From NCBI RefSeq assembly GCF_009660225.1, contig NZ_CP045920.1, forward strand, positions 682,001 through 746,000: 64,000 bases of DNA, in the 5' to 3' direction. The DNA is from Pseudactinotalea sp. HY158. Lineage in GTDB: Bacteria > Actinomycetota > Actinomycetes > Actinomycetales > Beutenbergiaceae. Positions 51,201 to 58,330 of this stretch are shown piece by piece (within the stretch, counting starts at the first letter, position 1; each line of letters starts with the position of its first letter). Position numbers and translations under genes: made by a program. The notes beneath the pieces were generated by a model. That model was not told the origin of the DNA. It saw only the letters and a list, made by a program, of their open reading frames with translations, and searched no databases.

Positions 51201-53759
51201 GAGCCGCGCCGGACCGGAGCCGCCGGGGGGTGAGAAGGCGGGGGCGCGGGCGGGCACGATCCCCATGCACGGCTCGGACAGCCCGGCGCAGTCGGTCACG
51301 CCGGGTGCGAAATCGAGTGGCACGGGAGTCTCGGTCGTGCCCGTGACGGGCACGTACCAGAGCCCGCGCGGCTGATCCGAACCCGCGACGGATCCGTCCT
51401 CGACGGCGAAGACGATCCCACCGCCGTCCGGACTCCAGGTGGGCGAGGAGATCTCGAGGCCGCCGGTGTCGGCCAGCCAGGTCGGGTCGAGGAGATCCGT
51501 GGCGGCGTCGGTGCCGGCCGGGTCGAGGAGCAGCACCCTGCTCGACCCGATCGTCGTCCAGGAGGCGTCGGGATCGAAGTAGCGGCGCACGACGGCCAGG
51601 GTGGAACCATCGGGCGACCACGCGGGGTCCACATCGGTGAAGAGGTCGTCGGGTACGGGGTTCGGTGGTGGCTCGGGCGCCACGATCTCGGTGGCGCCGC
51701 CGAACGTGCCCGGATCGGCCTGCCGGCTCCCGCTCACATCGGCGACGACGATCCGGTGGTTCTCCGTGTCGTAGCTCGCCTCCTCAGTCGGGAGGATCTC
51801 GCGGGAGTATGCCACGCGGGAGCCGTCCGGGGAGTAGTCGAGGCCGTCCTCGTTGCGGAGCTGTGGCCCCTCGGGGCCGTCGACCGTGCCCGAGGCGAGC
51901 ACCCGGTAGTTCTCGCTCGTGCTCGCGGGGTCGGCGAGTGACTGCACGAGGTCGAGGCTCCAGGAGTTCTCCCCGTCGATCTCGCCGACCCGGTCCATCG
52001 TGAACGAGAGCCGTTCCTGCCGGGCGTTCGTGGGCAGGGAGGGCTCGTCGGCCAGCGTCAGGTAGTCGGACTCGTAGTTCGACCCGCCCGCGAATCGAGA
52101 CACCGTCGGGTCCGGGGAGGGCGACGATACGGACGCATCCCAGTAGGTGCCGCCCGGCACCTGTGGGGTGAAGGAGTACTCGACGCTCAGCTGTGCCGAC
52201 GCATCCGGCGTCTCTGTGAGCGGCTCGAGGCGGGCCACCTCGCAGCGCACCGCGGAGGAGGACGCGATCACGCACCCGGGGGGCGGCTGCACGGCGGTCG
52301 ACCCTCGGGGAATTCCGAGGAGGAGCCATCCGGGCCGGGAGGGGGAGGGGCCGTGATTCGTCACGGTCACCGTGACCGTGACCGGGGTTCCGACAACGGT
52401 GGCGGGGGAGAGCTCGGCCTCGAGCCCCAGGTCGCTCCACGGCTGCACGGACATCGAGGTCGCGTACGCGAACTGGTCGGTCAGCAGGGTCGCGGCCGGC
52501 ATCGGCTCGTCGTCGGTCGGGGGAGGCAGTTCGAAGATGGAGTACTGGTCGCCCTCGCCGGTCCACGTGTCGACGTCTAGCAGAAGCGATCCGGTCGGCA
52601 GCCAGGCGATGTCGTTGATCGTCGGCCCCTCGTACTCGGGGTCGACGGCGTCGGCGTCGGTCCAGCCCACCGCATTCTCGGTCACGGTGATGGTGCCTGC
52701 AACAGGCGTCAGATCGGCCGGGAGCGTGAGCCGGTAGACGGTGAACCCATCCTCCACGATCGCTAGGACCTGCGGGTCCGTCGGGGACCAGGCAAGCTCG
52801 TCGATCCCCGAGAAGTCGTCCGGGCAGTAGTCGTCCTCGTCCGCCATCGTGAAGCAGACGCCGGGGCCGAGCACGATCTCGCTCGCCGTTCCGCTCGACA
52901 GGTCGTAGTGCCACAGCGCGGAGGGTCCGTCGCGGTAGCCGGGCTGCGGGGGTGCGAACATGCCCATGAACTCACCGATCCGACCGCGGAAGACGAGTGA
53001 ACCGCCGTCCGGCGACCAGGACGGGTCGATGCTCCACTGGATGAGCGTGTCGTCGCCCGCCGGATCGGGCAGCTCGATCGGCGCCGGGTTCGGGGCGGAG
53101 TCGTCCGCGGGCTGGTCGAGGTCGTAGATCCAGATCCGCGGCCCGTCCGCGGCGGGCTGCCCGGCGGCGTCGACGGGCCGGTTCCGCACGAACGCGATAT
53201 GGCGTCCGTCCGGTGACCACTGCGCCCCGAAATCGCTGTCGGTCTCGCGTGGGGAGGCGTCGAGCGGGGTGGGGGCGTCGAGGGGGCCTGCGGCCTGATC
53301 CTCCTGGGCGCCGAGCACGCCGGCCGTCATGAGCCGCCAGACGTCGGGAGTGTCCGGGTTGTCGTCCGGGTCGGTCTGCTCGCTGTAGACGACCTCGCTC
53401 CCGTCGGGCGAGTAGGACAGGTCGGCGGTCGCCGGATCGTCGGCGCCCGAATCGTCGCCGGCGGGCAGCATGGACCGGCTCCCGATCGCCTCGACCCCCG
53501 GGCGGTAGGCGAAGTCGTGCAGTCTGGAGTCGGTCGGCCGGCCGGCGCCGTCGAACGTGGCCGAGGTGGTCACGGCGATCCGCGGAGCGAGCGCCGCGGG
53601 ATACGTCACCGCATCGGGCGGAGGCGCCGCGAGCGGCGGATGGACGACGGTCACGCCCCCGAGCGTGAGCAGGAGCGCCACCGGGAGGGTCACCGCGAGC
53701 GCGCCCCGGCCCGCGTGGCGCCACGCGCGCGGCAGCGGCACGCCGGTGCTCACCGGCAT
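48267..53759 (-). CDS. Giant secreted beta-propeller and DUF11 protein at the head of the CIS cap operon
   Basis: About 1830 residues. An N-terminal hydrophobic segment (ALAVTLPVALLLTLGGVTVV) acts as signal or anchor. The rest alternates TolB/WD40-like propeller strands (SYSPDGSEVVYSEQ, QWSPDGRHIAFVRN, SWSPDGGSLVFRG and many more) with four DUF11/CARDB-like domains (VTVTVTNTGPSPARD, and similar). Three propeller-DUF11 modules and a last DUF11 unit can be counted. No C-terminal sorting signal is seen. The start is the ATG at 53759 or the GTG at 53753, the latter 5 nt after AAGGA. It stops one base before the DUF4255 start, so it is cotranscribed with CIS genes. It could bind partner surfaces or the wall; role unknown. 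Confidence 0.8.
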   Translation of the reverse strand: MPVSTGVPLPRAWRHAGRGALAVTLPVALLLTLGGVTVVHPPLAAPPPDAVTYPAALAPRIAVTTSATFDGAGRPTDSRLHDFAYRPGVEAIGSRSMLPAGDDSGADDPATADLSYSPDGSEVVYSEQTDPDDNPDTPDVWRLMTAGVLGAQEDQAAGPLDAPTPLDASPRETDSDFGAQWSPDGRHIAFVRNRPVDAAGQPAADGPRIWIYDLDQPADDSAPNPAPIELPDPAGDDTLIQWSIDPSWSPDGGSLVFRGRIGEFMGMFAPPQPGYRDGPSALWHYDLSSGTASEIVLGPGVCFTMADEDDYCPDDFSGIDELAWSPTDPQVLAIVEDGFTVYRLTLPADLTPVAGTITVTENAVGWTDADAVDPEYEGPTINDIAWLPTGSLLLDVDTWTGEGDQYSIFELPPPTDDEPMPAATLLTDQFAYATSMSVQPWSDLGLEAELSPATVVGTPVTVTVTVTNHGPSPSRPGWLLLGIPRGSTAVQPPPGCVIASSSAVRCEVARLEPLTETPDASAQLSVEYSFTPQVPGGTYWDASVSSPSPDPTVSRFAGGSNYESDYLTLADEPSLPTNARQERLSFTMDRVGEIDGENSWSLDLVQSLADPASTSENYRVLASGTVDGPEGPQLRNEDGLDYSPDGSRVAYSREILPTEEASYDTENHRIVVADVSGSRQADPGTFGGATEIVAPEPPPNPVPDDLFTDVDPAWSPDGSTLAVVRRYFDPDASWTTIGSSRVLLLDPAGTDAATDLLDPTWLADTGGLEISSPTWSPDGGGIVFAVEDGSVAGSDQPRGLWYVPVTGTTETPVPLDFAPGVTDCAGLSEPCMGIVPARAPAFSPPGGSGPARLAVTAGAPEFEGGRSGDAVFVLDLLTRPGAPPTASAVTRLSAEQDPDLDEWVGFYEPAWSPDGGLLTTAARTEAFEGTGEEPSSLVTFHLDDGVSTVDFRPLAPEYSLSNPAYEPVADLAIGLEADAEVTAGRPATVEWTLTNTGPSPARDGEVTIEIPAGAELDYVPYRCTLASTTLTCSVDGPIAVGDSVSGQIDVYLSTAGANDVTAAIRTNSIDPVADNDEVAITIDAAAPTYPETERIAFSLRGEQPSEYYSGPPSHDLVQAVPEPAGAAGPDSYLVLADSVFPELTFPGGAGTGTPYPTDEDNIDYSPDGGRVVYDRISEHQLDIGSGYATSARQLVVADVYGRQQGDLGEPGTLDLANITALTDPVVDVGDDRDALYTDSEPVWSPDATRVAFVRAPYDRGFDGELSVIDVATGDLTFPLAGFDDVHRVSSPTWSPDGTGLIFSAVIGDTYRMELFYVSLADPTLRPIVLGPDDCAVGSEPCGVDGAEPSWSPGGDRVAFTDLISDFDGLFVLDLPQIDPAGAGDIVVTTPVAIDLADPGADPDAYSELDVSAATWSPDGERIALARSLGRDRPDQIVEIDPAVEDAVPTSMYTAEYTRYAYQSAVDHPDYVPLSDLGLTLDHPGPIPARGSTAVTVTVTNTGPSPARDALATIPVPDGVVPGPLPAGCTLAAATITCTHDDTIPVGDHVTFTIPVGLPGAAGDHEVNVTVATNSIDLNDTNDTATIVLTTTSVPSPTPTPRPSDPSDPADTDADLRVRLTLAEDRAWLGGDGLEASIVVHNDGPVTAAGTQLTLNIPESVEVTDPGPCPRRGVCLLGDLGPDEQTTLRLTLLPTEVGDLEIEAVVAATTPDPAPANNTATAAFEAVQATLRLLPAVARPGDVTLLYGVDLPPDAVISTRWSEGVTASAGPIEARDDGTLRFSMLIIEGDELGEREVEVTHVSGTSFGLETPPTLLVVPRGLEPPEFVTRG

Positions 53760-53887
53760 CCTTCGGTGCTGCTCAGGTTCACGCTTCCAGCCCTTCCATG
53801 ACCCGCGCGCCGGGGCGTCGTGCCCGGTCCGGCCCGCGGACGTCGTGCCTCGTGGTCCACTGCGCCGTCGACGCTCGCCATCCCAGT

Positions 53888-53905
53888 CTCGCCCGCGCGG
53901 GCGAG
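53888..53905. terminator. 18-bp perfect palindrome between LuxR-like and propeller genes
   Basis: CTCGCCCGCGCGGGCGAG is fully self-complementary and lies 80 bp downstream of the regulator stop on the minus strand. It could end or attenuate that transcript, but no T-tract follows. Confidence 0.35.
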
Positions 53906-53984
53906 CGCGGCGAGGCGGTCGGGACGGCGGTGCGGGCAGGTCGTCCGGCACGAACGGGCACCTCGCCGGTGTCGGACGCCGGTG

Positions 53985-54608
53985 TCAGATGAGGCCCTCG
54001 CGCAGCGCATAGGCCACCGCATGTGAGCGGTTGCGCAGCTGGAGCCGGGAGGTGACGTCGTGCAGCACGTTCTTGACCGTCCGCTCGGAGTAGCTCAAGG
54101 TCTTGGCCACCTCGGTGGTGTCGTAGCCGTCGGCGATGAGGCGCAGCACCTCGATCTCGCGGGCGGCGAGGCCGTTGAAGGTCAGCCCGCGGGGCTCGAG
54201 GATCTGCCGCTGCAGCTGGCCCACCTGGCTCATGAGCCGGCCGAGGAGGTCCGGGGGGACCATGCCCTGGCCGGCGGCGGCGATGCGGATGACCTCGACG
54301 AGCCGGTCGGCGGAGGCGTCCTCACGGTGGACGACGCCGACGACGCCCGCCTCGATCGCGGTGACGAGCTCGCCGTCATCGATCTGATTGATCACCAGGA
54401 CCGACTTGGTGATGCCCCGGCGCTGGGCGCTGCGGAGCCGGCGCAGCGTCGGCTCGTCGAGCGAGGTCGTCACGATCATGGCCACATCGGCCGATTCCCG
54501 CTCCTCGGTGTCGAGGAGTCGCAATTCCGGGCGCACCCGGAGTTGACTGATGATTCCGGCGCGCGAGATCGGGTCTGCTGCGCTGATCCATACCTGAATG
54601 ATCTCCAT
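53985..54608 (-). CDS. LuxR-type response regulator with an atypical receiver domain
   Basis: A 207-residue transcription factor. The ATG at 54608 has AAGGAG 5 nt upstream. The receiver-like domain lacks the phosphoacceptor Asp (ADVAMIVTTSLDE in its place), and the conserved Lys is replaced (GVVHRED), so it cannot be switched by ordinary phosphorylation. The C-terminal LuxR helix-turn-helix is intact (LAAREIEVLRLIADGYDTTEVAKTLSYSERTVKNVLHDV). Streptomyces CIS loci also carry a LuxR regulator at one edge. It is divergent from the COG1470/PAAR pair and likely controls both arms of the CIS. Confidence 0.85.
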   Translation of the reverse strand: MEIIQVWISAADPISRAGIISQLRVRPELRLLDTEERESADVAMIVTTSLDEPTLRRLRSAQRRGITKSVLVINQIDDGELVTAIEAGVVGVVHREDASADRLVEVIRIAAAGQGMVPPDLLGRLMSQVGQLQRQILEPRGLTFNGLAAREIEVLRLIADGYDTTEVAKTLSYSERTVKNVLHDVTSRLQLRNRSHAVAYALREGLI

Positions 54609-54700
54609 CGGAACTCCTTCGGCCGGGGGAACGGGACGGAACGGTTCGGTCGCGTCGTCGGGGTTGCGGTTCGACGAGAGTATGACGCGGTGCACTTTAC

Positions 54701-54717
54701 GTCCGCTTAACACGGAC
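54701..54717. promoter_or_regulatory. Inverted repeat in the divergent LuxR/COG1470 region
   Basis: GTCCG-7 nt-CGGAC with a repeated CTTAAC element lies midway between the divergent starts, a fitting position for a LuxR-family operator acting on both promoters. Symmetry and place only. Confidence 0.4.
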
Positions 54718-54773
54718 TTAACGGGCAGCTTCGAGTGCCCCGGAAGACGGCTGTACGGCCATGAATCATCCGT

Positions 54774-54795
54774 GTGATCTTCCTACGATCACAAT
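54774..54795 (+). promoter_or_regulatory. Candidate promoter and inverted repeat before the COG1470-type gene
   Basis: GTGATC-7 nt-GATCAC (54774-54792) overlaps a -10-like TACGAT (54784-54789) placed 6 nt before ATG 54796. No ribosome site precedes that ATG, so the transcript is probably leaderless and the inverted repeat may be an operator. Confidence 0.4.
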
Positions 54796-56124
54796 ATGAG
54801 CACGATGGCGCGACTCGAGGAGACAACCGTTCGGCTGACGGCCGGCACCACGGAGACGGTGCCGCTGCTCATACGCAACGACAGCGACATCGTCGAGGGC
54901 TACCGGTTCGAGGTCCTGGGGGTGCCCCAGGAATGGACGAGCGTCGAGCCCGCCGAGATCACGGGGCTCTACCCCGGGGCGCAGACCACGGCCGCGATCA
55001 CCTTCGCGCCCCCCGTCTCCGCACAGGTGCCGGCCGGACGGTTCGATTTCGGCGTCCGGGTCATCCCCACGGAGAACCCCGAGAACGTGGTCGTTCCCGA
55101 GGGGATGGTCGAGGTCCTCCCGTTCCTGCAGACCACGGCCGAGCTCATTCCGCGCACGTCGCACGGCCGGCGGGGCGCCCGTCATCGGCTCGCGGTCGAC
55201 AACCGCGGGAACGCGCCGGTCACCGTGCAGCTCACGGGCGGTGACGAGGCCGGGGCGCTCGAGGTCGAGGTCACCCCGCCGTCGCTCACGGTCGAGCCGG
55301 GGCACGCGATGTTCACCGACCTCAAGGTCTCCCCGCTCGACAAGTTCTGGCGGGGGCCGGAGGTCACCCATCCGTTCACGGTGACGGTGGCGGCCGACGC
55401 CTCGACCCCGGTCGTACTCGACGGCACGCACGTTCAGGAACCGCTCGTGCCCACGTGGCTGCCCAAACTGCTCCTGGCCCTGCTGGCGCTGCTCATCCTG
55501 CTCGCACTGCTCTGGTTCCTGCTGCTCAAGCCGACGATCGTCTCCGCCGCACAGGCCGCGGTGGCCGAACCCGTCGAGCAGGCGAACGAACGGGCGGCCG
55601 ACGCGATGCAGGCGGCACAGCAGGCGGGGGAGAAGGCCGACCAGGCCGGCACGGCCGCGCAGTCGGCACAGAGCTCCGCCGTCGACGCGGGTGACGCCGC
55701 GAATACCGCGAACGAGCTCGTGGGCAGCCCGACCCTCGACGAGGTGGTCTCCCCGATCTCGGACCGGTTGCACACGACCACCGCGGCGGGTTCGACCAAC
55801 CAGGCGATCTTCGAGGTGCCGGAGAAGACGACGCTCAAGCTCACCGACTTCGTGCTTTCGAACCCGCAGGGCGACTTCGGCCGGCTCGAGGTGCACCTCG
55901 ACGACAGCGTGATCTTCGACGTCGCCCTCGAGAACTTCCGCAACACCGACTACCACTTCCAGGCGCCGTTCGTGGCGTCGTCGGGCTCGCGGCTGCGGAT
56001 GGTGGTGCGGTGCGACGAGGTGGGCGTGCCGCCCGCGCAGACACCGCCGCCGACCACGTGCGACACGGCCGTGCTCTGGGGCGGGCAGATGCTCAAGCCG
56101 GCGCCGAAGCCCGCCGAGGACTAG
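54796..56124 (+). CDS. COG1470-type membrane protein of the CIS locus
   Basis: A 442-residue protein. Residues 5-215 form two immunoglobulin-like beta domains (VRLTAGTTETVPLLIRNDSD; RHRLAVDNRGNAPVTVQLTGGD). A strong membrane helix follows at about 221-246 (LLLALLALLILLALLWFLLL), then an Ala/Gln-rich coiled coil of about 70 residues, then a beta domain up to the end. Similar genes, sometimes labelled hydrolytic protein, sit in Streptomyces CIS loci. It probably links the particle to the membrane or senses the envelope. It is followed by the PAAR tip gene 21 bp away. Confidence 0.75.
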   Translation: MSTMARLEETTVRLTAGTTETVPLLIRNDSDIVEGYRFEVLGVPQEWTSVEPAEITGLYPGAQTTAAITFAPPVSAQVPAGRFDFGVRVIPTENPENVVVPEGMVEVLPFLQTTAELIPRTSHGRRGARHRLAVDNRGNAPVTVQLTGGDEAGALEVEVTPPSLTVEPGHAMFTDLKVSPLDKFWRGPEVTHPFTVTVAADASTPVVLDGTHVQEPLVPTWLPKLLLALLALLILLALLWFLLLKPTIVSAAQAAVAEPVEQANERAADAMQAAQQAGEKADQAGTAAQSAQSSAVDAGDAANTANELVGSPTLDEVVSPISDRLHTTTAAGSTNQAIFEVPEKTTLKLTDFVLSNPQGDFGRLEVHLDDSVIFDVALENFRNTDYHFQAPFVASSGSRLRMVVRCDEVGVPPAQTPPPTTCDTAVLWGGQMLKPAPKPAED

Positions 56125-56145
56125 CGGCGAGAGGGGAGTCGGGCC

Positions 56146-56460
56146 ATGCCGATGGGACCGGCGCTGCGGGTGGGCGACTCCGCGCTGTGCCCGCTGTTCG
56201 ACGGGCCGAAGCCGCACGTGGGCGGGCCCATCACCCCCGCGGCCGGGGTGATGACGGTGCTCATCGGCGGGCAGCCGGCCGCCGTGGCGAACGCGATGCC
56301 CAGCGGCATCGCCTGCGTCGGGCCCCCGAACGGGATCGCGATGGGCAGCACGACCGTGCTCATCGGAAACTTCCCCGCCGCCCGGCTCGGGGACCAGAGC
56401 ATGCACGGCACCCCGATCGCGCCCGGGCCCGGAAGCCCGAACGTGATCGTCGGCGGTTGA
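56146..56460 (+). CDS. PAAR-domain spike tip protein
   Basis: A 104-residue PAAR-like protein (Afp10 type) that caps the VgrG-like spike and sharpens it. It has the repeated pattern PALRVGDSALCPLFDG, TVLIGGQPAAVANAM, TVLIGNFPAARLGDQSMHGTP. No C-terminal toxin domain is attached. It shares an operon with the COG1470-type gene. It ends 3 bp before the convergent hydroxy-acid oxidase gene, which marks the right edge of the CIS locus. Confidence 0.92.
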   Translation: MPMGPALRVGDSALCPLFDGPKPHVGGPITPAAGVMTVLIGGQPAAVANAMPSGIACVGPPNGIAMGSTTVLIGNFPAARLGDQSMHGTPIAPGPGSPNVIVGG

Positions 56461-56463
56461 GTC

Positions 56464-57696
56464 TCAGCCGCGCGGGAGGAGCCGCTGGAGCTGGGTCACG
56501 TGGCTCGACTCGAGTTCGTCCGTGCACGTGACCTGCAGCAGCTTCATCGTGCGCACGACCTGGTCGGCGAGGATCTCGATCGCGCGGTCGACACCCTCGC
56601 GGCCCCCGGCCATGAGCCCGTACAGGTAGGCGCGTCCGATGAGGGTGAACTTCGCGCCCAGGGCGATCGAGGCCACGATGTCCGCGCCGTTCATGATCCC
56701 GGTGTCGAGCACGATGTCGACGTCGTCGCCGACCTCCCGCGCGACCTCGGGCAGCAGGTGGAACGGGATCGGGGCGCGGTCGAGCTGGCGGCCGCCGTGG
56801 TTGGACAGCACGATCCCGTCGACCCCGAGGTCGGCGAGCTTCTTCGCGTCGGCGAGGGTCTGCACGCCCTTGATCGCGATCTTGCCGGGCCACAGGTCGC
56901 GGATGACCGCGAGGTCGTCGAAGTCGATGCTCGGGTCCATCGCCGAGTCGAGCAGCTCCCCGACCGTGCCCCCGGTGGCCGACAGCGAGGCGAACTCCAG
57001 CTTCGGGGTCGTGAGGAAGTCGAACCACCACCACGGGCGGGGAATCGCGTTGACCACGGTTCCCAGGCTCAGCTGCGGCGGGATCGAGAACCCGTTCCGC
57101 GCGTCCCGCAGGCGCGCACCGGCCACCGGGGTGTCGACGGTGAAGAAGAGGGTGTCGAACTCGCTCGCCGCGGCCCGGCGCACGAGTTCGTAGGAGATCT
57201 CCCGCTCGCGCATGACGTAGAGCTGGAACCAGTTCCGCCCGTGGGGGTTGGCGGCCTTGACGGCCTCGATCGAGGTGGTGCCCAGGGTCGAGAGGGTGAA
57301 CGGGATGCCCGCCGCGCCCGCCGCCCCGGCACCGGCGATCTCGCCCTCGGTCTGCATGAGCCGGGTGAATCCCGTGGGGGCGATCCCGAACGGCAGCGTC
57401 GACGTGCCGCCGAGGACGGAGGCGGTCGTGTCGAGGCGGGAGACGTCGTTGAGGACGGCCGGGTGGAACTCGATGTCCTTGAATGCCTGCCGGGCCCGGG
57501 CGAGGGAGAGTTCCCCCTCGGCCGCGCCGTCGGTGTAGTCGAAGGCGGCCGCGGGGGTGCGGCGCTTGGCGATCGCCCGCAGGTCCTCGATCGTCAGGGC
57601 CGCGTCCAGGCGGCGCCTCCTGCCGTCGAGCTCGGGCTTCTTGAACTGCATGAGCTCGAAGATCTCGGCGGGCTTCGGGAACTGGCGCTGGACCAT
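56464..57696 (-). CDS. FMN-dependent alpha-hydroxy-acid oxidase/dehydrogenase (LldD family)
   Basis: A 410-residue TIM-barrel flavoenzyme that oxidises 2-hydroxy acids such as L-lactate. Landmarks are [11 protein letters not shown], the FMN contact [18 protein letters not shown], and the active-site [12 protein letters not shown] with the catalytic His, then [18 protein letters not shown]. The insert that anchors E. coli LldD to the membrane is not obvious. It is transcribed alone. Substrate choice between lactate, glycolate and others is open. Confidence 0.88.
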   Translation of the reverse strand: MVQRQFPKPAEIFELMQFKKPELDGRRRRLDAALTIEDLRAIAKRRTPAAAFDYTDGAAEGELSLARARQAFKDIEFHPAVLNDVSRLDTTASVLGGTSTLPFGIAPTGFTRLMQTEGEIAGAGAAGAAGIPFTLSTLGTTSIEAVKAANPHGRNWFQLYVMREREISYELVRRAAASEFDTLFFTVDTPVAGARLRDARNGFSIPPQLSLGTVVNAIPRPWWWFDFLTTPKLEFASLSATGGTVGELLDSAMDPSIDFDDLAVIRDLWPGKIAIKGVQTLADAKKLADLGVDGIVLSNHGGRQLDRAPIPFHLLPEVAREVGDDVDIVLDTGIMNGADIVASIALGAKFTLIGRAYLYGLMAGGREGVDRAIEILADQVVRTMKLLQVTCTDELESSHVTQLQRLLPRG

Positions 57697-57728
57697 CGGT
57701 CACCTCGTTGTTGCGGACACGCAGGACG

Positions 57729-57746
57729 CTGCTCAGCCTACCGAGC
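57729..57746. promoter_or_regulatory. Inverted repeat upstream of the hydroxy-acid oxidase gene
   Basis: TGCTC-8 nt-GAGCA lies 33 bp before the oxidase ATG and could be a regulator site. Supported by symmetry and position only. Confidence 0.35.
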
Positions 57747-57802
57747 AGGCGACAGTGCTTTGACACGGCGGCGGCGGCGTCGATCGTCCCCGGCCGTCGA
57801 TC

Positions 57803-58330
57803 TCAGGCTGGCGGGCCCATGCAGGTGAGAACGAGACCGACGAGTACGTTGACGGCGAGGAGGTTCTCAGTGACTGCTGCACTGGTCCACGGACCGAGCT
57901 GAACCGACACGCTCGCTGTGAGTGTCAGGCCGAGGGTGATGTTCTCCGGGCTGAGGGTGTACTCCGTGGAGTCCACCACCGCCGCGCGAGATTCGCCTCC
58001 CGGCCGCGTCCACGTCACGAGATAGGTCAACTTGGCGCCGGCGGGTGCGTCATCCGGCGGTGACCAACTGAGTTTCACTTGCCGATTTCCCAGCCCGAAC
58101 AGACCTCCACTTTTGCATTCCAGATCATTCACCGTGTTGAGGGAAGCCGCCGTGAACGTGGCCTCGGCTCGTTCGCTCGCCCGCCAGGCCGCGTCCGTGC
58201 CCGAGGCGCCGAGGCCGACCGTGAGCGTGAGCGCTGCGGCGGCGCAGGCGGCCGCGGCCACGTGGGAACGGGACCGCTGTGATCCGGTCCCCCGGGAACT
58301 GGACCGGTCCCGGCCGGTTCGGCGCGTCAT
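57803..58330 (-). CDS. Small secreted protein of the SipW/TasA cluster
   Basis: A 175-residue secreted protein with a Ser/Arg-rich start, a signal peptide (about 23-47) and the AAWRASERAEATFTAASL motif just after it, which matches proteins cut by SipW-type peptidases. The rest is a fibronectin-like beta domain (VKLSWSPPDDAPAGAKLTYLVTW). The ATG at 58330 has GGAGG upstream and overlaps the peptidase stop by 4 bp. Probably a minor fibre or surface component. Confidence 0.7.
   Translation of the reverse strand: MTRRTGRDRSSSRGTGSQRSRSHVAAAACAAAALTLTVGLGASGTDAAWRASERAEATFTAASLNTVNDLECKSGGLFGLGNRQVKLSWSPPDDAPAGAKLTYLVTWTRPGGESRAAVVDSTEYTLSPENITLGLTLTASVSVQLGPWTSAAVTENLLAVNVLVGLVLTCMGPPA

Noticed and set aside
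24242-56460. Prophage or type VI secretion system
   Set aside because: No capsid, portal, terminase, integrase or lysis genes, and no TssB/C, TssJLM or ClpV; the DUF4255, DUF4157, LysM hub and ATPase set fits a CIS.
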